From CAZBMD01 sp964493325 (GTDB taxonomy: Bacteria; Babelota; Babeliae; Babelales; RVW-14), in NCBI GenBank assembly GCA_964493325.1, contig CAZBMD010000015.1, positions 1 through 15,537 on the forward strand: a DNA stretch of 15,537 nucleotides. Reading direction: 5' to 3'. Position numbers and translations under genes: made by a program. The notes beneath the pieces were generated by a model. It searched no databases. It saw only the letters and a program-made list of their open reading frames with translations, and was not told the origin of the DNA. Positions 12,098 to 15,537 of this stretch are shown here, one piece after another (position 1 is the first letter of the stretch; each line of letters starts with the position of its first letter).

Positions 12098-12648
12098 AGC
12101 CCATCCGCGTCCGATTCAAGCAGCTCCCCGAAGCCCAGAACGTCCTTCTCTACCAGTGCCTCCAGACGCCCGACGAGGTACGGGGGAAGGCGAATGTGAT
12201 CTCCAGTGAAGGGTGGTCAATCCGAAGCGACACGGGACCGGCGATCAGCCCGGGAGGAGGCACACTGTGGATTGGTGGGCGGTGTGTGAAAGAGGACGAT
12301 CGTATTTATGCTGCCAACTACCCGGACTCTGCCACCACCCTCACCGGGAAAGAAACTTTCGCCGCCCTCATCCGCAAGTGGAACGCGGAGAACGCCGACC
12401 GACCGACGCCAACGACCAGCGGCATCCCGTGGGTCAGCGTGGACGAGCGGCTGCCGAAGGAAGACGCTTTGTGTCTTGCGTGGCCGTGTGATGGAGCCCC
12501 GGTTGTGGTCATGTTCACGCTAGCCGGGCGGTGGAAGTACCCAAACAGCGTGCACGGCGTGTCGTTCACTCTGACTCACTGGGCACCGATCAACCCGCCG
12601 AGCATCGCCGCCCCCGCGACCAACGACGGCTGGGAGGTGGTGGAATGA
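12094..12648 (+). CDS. Phage protein with DUF551-like C-terminal domain (184 aa)
   Basis: ATGA overlap with the methyltransferase; 184 residues. Residues 1-105 have no recognised domain. Residues 113-169 begin WVSVDERLPKEDALCLAW and end THWAPINPP, which is the typical W-[IV]-S-V-x-E-R-L-P ... HWMPLP layout of DUF551, a small beta domain of unknown function common in phages. A C-terminal tail follows. It is probably a fusion of an N-terminal phage-specific part with DUF551. Its stop overlaps the next start (ATGA). Confidence 0.8.
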   Translation: MKPIRVRFKQLPEAQNVLLYQCLQTPDEVRGKANVISSEGWSIRSDTGPAISPGGGTLWIGGRCVKEDDRIYAANYPDSATTLTGKETFAALIRKWNAENADRPTPTTSGIPWVSVDERLPKEDALCLAWPCDGAPVVVMFTLAGRWKYPNSVHGVSFTLTHWAPINPPSIAAPATNDGWEVVE

Positions 12649-13442
12649 TTGTTGACTCAACCATCCACATCGCCCACGTCGGCGCGCACGGCGCGAACCA
12701 CTCGCCGTGGGTCCACCTCAACCTCAAAGACCTGAGCCCGCCCGGGCACGACCTGCTGACCGTCCTCCACGACCCCAAGGGCCGCAACGCCCGCATCGAC
12801 GCCTGGGCCACCGCGCTCCGCACGTTCGTCAAGGGCCTGCTCTACGTCAAGGGCCTCCGCGACGGAGCGCCGCTCGCGGGCGTGTCCATCGAGGGCGAGC
12901 AGGTGGTCCCCGTGCCCCACGACATGAGCATGATGCACAACTCCGACAACACCCGCTCTCGCTCGCTGGCTATCGAAAAGGTGCTGCGCGTCATCGGCGA
13001 GGTGATGGGCGTTCCCCGGGTGGTCCCTTACGGCTCGGCCCAGGTGCTCGCGGCGTGGCTGAATAACCCAAACAACGTCCACGGCATTCAGTCTGTCACG
13101 TGGTATAGGTGGCACCGCACGTCCACGGGACATCTCCGCGGAGTGCCGCCGTGCCAGTCCTTCTACGGGTGGAACCAACCCTGGCTCATCGAAGCCGCAC
13201 TCGATCGCCACGCGGCGTCGGGCCGCATCACGAAGTCCAAGCCCCTCACCGTGTTCATCGCCCCGACCGACCAGCACGCGGAAATGCAGGTCGCAGTCAC
13301 GGCGTCCCACCCACTGCCGTGCCACGTCGTCTCGTGGCACAAGGCCGACAAGGTTGACACCGCGACGGCCGGGGTTGACGCCGTGAAGATGCTCGCGGCG
13401 TACACCGGCATGGAGCTCGGGTGCGAGGTGGCCAATGGGTGA
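12645..13442 (+). CDS. Hypothetical protein (265 aa)
   Basis: Start in an ATGA overlap. It is one of the larger unknown proteins in the window. It has an N-terminal strand-like part (IVDSTIHIAHVGAHGANHSP), a helical segment (ATALRTFVKGLLYVKGL), a strand (GVSIEGEQVVPVPHDMSMM), a middle rich in Trp, Tyr and His (SVTWYRWHRTS, CQSFYGWNQPW) and a C-terminal domain with LTVFIAPTDQHAEMQVAV and VKMLAAYTGMELGC. Acidic and histidine residues are well placed for metal binding but no known catalytic set is recognised. Function unknown. It overlaps the following gene by eight bases. Confidence 0.65.
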   Translation: MIVDSTIHIAHVGAHGANHSPWVHLNLKDLSPPGHDLLTVLHDPKGRNARIDAWATALRTFVKGLLYVKGLRDGAPLAGVSIEGEQVVPVPHDMSMMHNSDNTRSRSLAIEKVLRVIGEVMGVPRVVPYGSAQVLAAWLNNPNNVHGIQSVTWYRWHRTSTGHLRGVPPCQSFYGWNQPWLIEAALDRHAASGRITKSKPLTVFIAPTDQHAEMQVAVTASHPLPCHVVSWHKADKVDTATAGVDAVKMLAAYTGMELGCEVANG

Positions 13443-13851
13443 GCGCAAAGTGACGTTTCCGGGCGTGGTCGTGCTCCCGGGCGAGGAGGCGGCCATCGCC
13501 CAAGCCGTCGCCATCGGCGGCGAGTGGGGGTACGGCAACCTGATATGCCGGCTCCAGGAGGCTTGGGGCAGGCGCCTCAAGGACAAGTGGGGGGTAGGCG
13601 ACGGGAGCCCCCACCCGTGGGGCGGGTACGCCTACGACGACTACAAGCGGGAGTTGAAGGCGCTCGAGGACAAACTGGCGGAGGTTGTCGTGGACGTCTC
13701 CACCCTCCAATCCGAGGTTCGCCGGCTTGCGGCAGAGCTGGCGGCAGGCAGCGTGCCCGCGGGGAAGTGGACGCCGGACTCGTGGGGGGCGATGGTGAGC
13801 GTCGGGGCCAGAGACGCGATGGGGCTTGGGGCAGGGAAGGCGGCCGAGTAG
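13435..13851 (+). CDS. Hypothetical phage protein with coiled coil (138 aa)
   Basis: ATG 13435 overlaps the preceding gene by eight bases. Residues 29-45 contain GEWGYGNLICRLQEAW, similar in layout to small phage proteins with a 'GYGN-I-LR-W' motif. Residues about 68-103 (KRELKALEDKLAEVVVDVST and on) are a heptad-like helix and likely a coiled coil, so the protein may dimerise. The C-terminus is Gly/Ala-rich. Function unknown; it is the last gene of the overlapping run after the Dam-type enzyme. Confidence 0.65.
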   Translation: MGERKVTFPGVVVLPGEEAAIAQAVAIGGEWGYGNLICRLQEAWGRRLKDKWGVGDGSPHPWGGYAYDDYKRELKALEDKLAEVVVDVSTLQSEVRRLAAELAAGSVPAGKWTPDSWGAMVSVGARDAMGLGAGKAAE

Positions 13852-13930
13852 CACCAGGAATGGGCACACGGCAGGAGGCCAGCACCAGGCGCACGGCGGC
13901 GCGGGGACCGAACGCACAGGACGCGACAGC

Positions 13931-14260
13931 ATGGGATACAGAGGCGAGATGCTCAAAGGGGTGGACGCGAACCGGGAGGCGCAGGTGGCAGCGTTCCGGG
14001 AGAGGCAGGAGGGCTCACGCAACATCGGGAGGGGTTCCCCGGTGGTGGTAGACTGTGGTATGGACGAGTCAGAGCACTTCGCGGGCTGGGTCATGGAGTC
14101 CAGGCGTGGGCTCGTGGACTCTCTGCTGGTCCTGCCGATCAGCGAGCCAAACCGGAGGGACCGCTACCGCCACATCTGCGCGGACCAGGCGAGGCGACCG
14201 ACGGCAAGAGAGCTGGCCGGGTATGGGCTGGACAAAGCCCCACGCCCACGAAAGACTTAG
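13931..14260 (+). CDS. Hypothetical protein (109 aa)
   Basis: ATG 13931 is chosen because upstream residues in this frame (from 13826) are low-complexity and overlap the previous gene. A weak AGGA lies about ten bases before the ATG. The product is charged: GVDANREAQVAAFRERQEG, then a strand (SPVVVDCG), ESEHFAGWVMESRRG, and a C-terminal helix ending in APRPRKT. No recognised domain. A parallel frame in 13860-14051 is Arg-rich and looks like a shadow. Function unknown; start confidence is moderate. Confidence 0.55.
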   Translation: MGYRGEMLKGVDANREAQVAAFRERQEGSRNIGRGSPVVVDCGMDESEHFAGWVMESRRGLVDSLLVLPISEPNRRDRYRHICADQARRPTARELAGYGLDKAPRPRKT

Positions 14261-14411
14261 ACCAGGCATCCATCCTGTTAGGTATTCCCAAACGTCGAGG
14301 GGAAGTCGGGCAGCTCTATCTGCACATCGGGCGCGTCGCAATGGCGGCGAGGCGGGGGTGCGCGAGGCGTGCGGTCCCACATCTGGCCGCGCGGTGGTCG
14401 GAGCAAGGCTA
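14261..14411 (+). promoter_or_regulatory. Intergenic leader with hairpin before the SGNH hydrolase gene
   Basis: This is the longest gene-free stretch apart from the tRNA region. It contains a hairpin GTGCGG/CCGCGC (14369-14374 with 14387-14392), extended by CCA/TGG inside the loop. No clear -35/-10 pair and no T-run are seen. The downstream frame is also open through this stretch, so the hydrolase could start earlier; part of the region may be coding. Confidence 0.3.
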
Positions 14412-15537
14412 ATGTTCGCCGGTTGCACGGGCGCTGAGGGCGCCCCAGTGCTGACCTACGACCAAATCGGCGATGTCTACCCACCCCGCGGCGATCAGCG
14501 GTGGACCCAAATCGGCGAGCTGTTCAACCGGGCGACCACCGAAGCGGTGCATGTCGCACTCGTGGACGACAGCCAGGGAACCGTTGGCGGCTCGTACGGC
14601 GGCGGGCCCGCGGCCCTGATGATGTATCTGAACCAGGCTTCGGGGACCAAGATTCCCGGGACGCCGTGGCTTCCTGTGCGTTCTCGCGGGGCAACTGGCG
14701 GTTTCAGCCCGATCTCTCACACGGCGCGCAGCCCCGACAACATCGGCACGATCGACCAGAGCAAGTACCCTCCCGGCTTTGCTGGTCCGGTGAGCCCAGC
14801 GACGCCATACCCGCGAGACTTCGGGAGCGCAGACGCCGGTTTCGGCGTGGCCATCATGCCGGACTCGATGCGGGTTGAGGGCAACCTCGACATGATCTGT
14901 CAGGGGCAGACCGACCTCGCCGACAAGGACGACACCGGCTGGTACGCCCAGGCGATCCTCTGCGGGGCGAGCAACGCGGTCATCCACGGGGGCACCGCCG
15001 GCGATAACCCGTCCATGAACGGCTGGCGCGGCTCCCAAACCAGCCTGTACTTCGGCGGCGGGTCTCCCCCACCAACTCTGACGCTGACCCACAGTGCGAG
15101 CGGGATGGGGCTCTCGACCTTCGGAAACGATGACCCGGCGCCGATCTACGAGACTGGCCCATTCCCGTTCTCCTCGAGCGCGTACATCGGCGCCCGCGTG
15201 ACCGGGGCGACGCCGGCCAAGATCCGCGTGGGCGCCTACCGGGTCTACAAGCGGAACGCCCCGGGCTGGGTGGTGCATTCGTTCTCCGAGGGCGGGTACC
15301 GAATCATCGTCTCGTCGAGCTGGTACACCGACCACGCCAACAGCGGTCCGTTCGTCCGCCGGATGTTCGAGGTGGCGAGGAACAAGAAGCCGGACCTGAC
15401 GATCTTCGGGCTCGGCACCAACGACATCTTCGGCGCCTCCCCTCGTTCTGCCGAGGACTACAAGGCCGAGATTCGGACGTTCTTCGACTGGTACTTCGCC
15501 CTGTGCGGTGGCGTGCATCCGGTCGTCATCAAGGGCG
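14412..15537 (+). CDS. SGNH/GDSL-type hydrolase, 3' end outside window
   Basis: The frame is open to the right edge (375 residues visible). ATG 14412 is the first convincing start, but the frame stays open upstream to the previous gene, so an earlier start is possible. A candidate block I is VALVDDSQGT with Ser-54 (DDS instead of GDS). The strand LTIFGLGTNDIFG (GTND, residues 335-338) is the block III Asn motif. These are hallmarks of SGNH hydrolases, which remove acyl groups from lipids, polysaccharides or glycans. The catalytic DxxH block would lie beyond the window. Between blocks I and III is a long insertion (about 280 residues) of Gly/Ser/Thr-rich, probably beta-structured sequence. In a phage setting this could be a tail-fibre or host-surface deacetylase. 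An N-terminal MFAGC is not a good lipobox. Confidence 0.75.
   Translation, partial: MFAGCTGAEGAPVLTYDQIGDVYPPRGDQRWTQIGELFNRATTEAVHVALVDDSQGTVGGSYGGGPAALMMYLNQASGTKIPGTPWLPVRSRGATGGFSPISHTARSPDNIGTIDQSKYPPGFAGPVSPATPYPRDFGSADAGFGVAIMPDSMRVEGNLDMICQGQTDLADKDDTGWYAQAILCGASNAVIHGGTAGDNPSMNGWRGSQTSLYFGGGSPPPTLTLTHSASGMGLSTFGNDDPAPIYETGPFPFSSSAYIGARVTGATPAKIRVGAYRVYKRNAPGWVVHSFSEGGYRIIVSSSWYTDHANSGPFVRRMFEVARNKKPDLTIFGLGTNDIFGASPRSAEDYKAEIRTFFDWYFALCGGVHPVVIKG

Noticed and set aside
13860..14051. Alternative frame after 13851
   Set aside because: Arg/Trp-rich translation with no plausible fold; the frame from 13931 gives a better-composed protein.
14409..15518. Long minus-strand open frame (369 codons)
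   Set aside because: It is the antisense of the SGNH hydrolase, with Arg/Val/Pro-rich composition and no recognisable motif; GC-rich DNA often keeps the opposite frame open. All other genes are on the + strand.

Overview
This 15.5 kb window is GC-rich and very densely coded. Every credible gene is on the + strand. The content points to a phage or prophage (or a phage-like accessory region) of a high-GC bacterium. It holds a chain of small orphan genes, three DNA methyltransferases, a RuvC-like nuclease, small helix-turn-helix proteins, a phage-type ASCH-like protein, a DUF551-like protein and, at the right edge, an SGNH/GDSL hydrolase. No ribosomal, metabolic or housekeeping gene is present. 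No capsid, terminase, integrase or polymerase gene is visible either. One protein ends in a short sorting-type signal (PSPG, hydrophobic stretch, RR) like those common in Planctomycetes, especially Phycisphaerae. That is a weak hint to the host, not proof.

Layout. 1-978: the C-terminal part of a C5-cytosine methyltransferase that enters from the left edge and oddly ends in a motif-I-like segment. 975-3070: a run of overlapping small genes (zinc-binding, HTH, unknown), cut by a 10-N assembly gap at 1807-1816. 3074-3139: an 11-bp unit repeated five times plus one decayed copy, placed in front of the next gene cluster. 3147-5749: unknown proteins, a second copy of a 28-codon module, the ASCH-like protein and a winged-helix-like protein. 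5824-6468: a coiled-coil protein with a helix-hairpin-helix-like C-terminus. 6511-6655: a tRNA gene whose two halves are separated by about 72 extra nucleotides in the anticodon loop. 6673-10964: beta-class N4/N6 methyltransferase, small winged-helix protein, RuvC-like nuclease, HTH protein, two tiny membrane peptides, three unknown proteins and the protein with the C-terminal sorting-like signal. 11033-14260: a Dam-type (D12) adenine methyltransferase with an internal 42-bp repeat, a DUF551-like protein and three unknown proteins. 14412 to the right edge: an SGNH hydrolase without its C-terminus, perhaps the start of a structural, tail-fibre or host-surface module.

How it works together (inference): nineteen gene starts overlap the previous stop as ATGA or GTGA, so translation of long polycistronic messages is probably coupled. 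The methyltransferases fit self-modification against host restriction, since no restriction endonuclease is seen here. The RuvC-like nuclease would process branched DNA. The small HTH and zinc-binding proteins are candidate regulators or host-takeover factors. Many products have no recognisable function from sequence alone.
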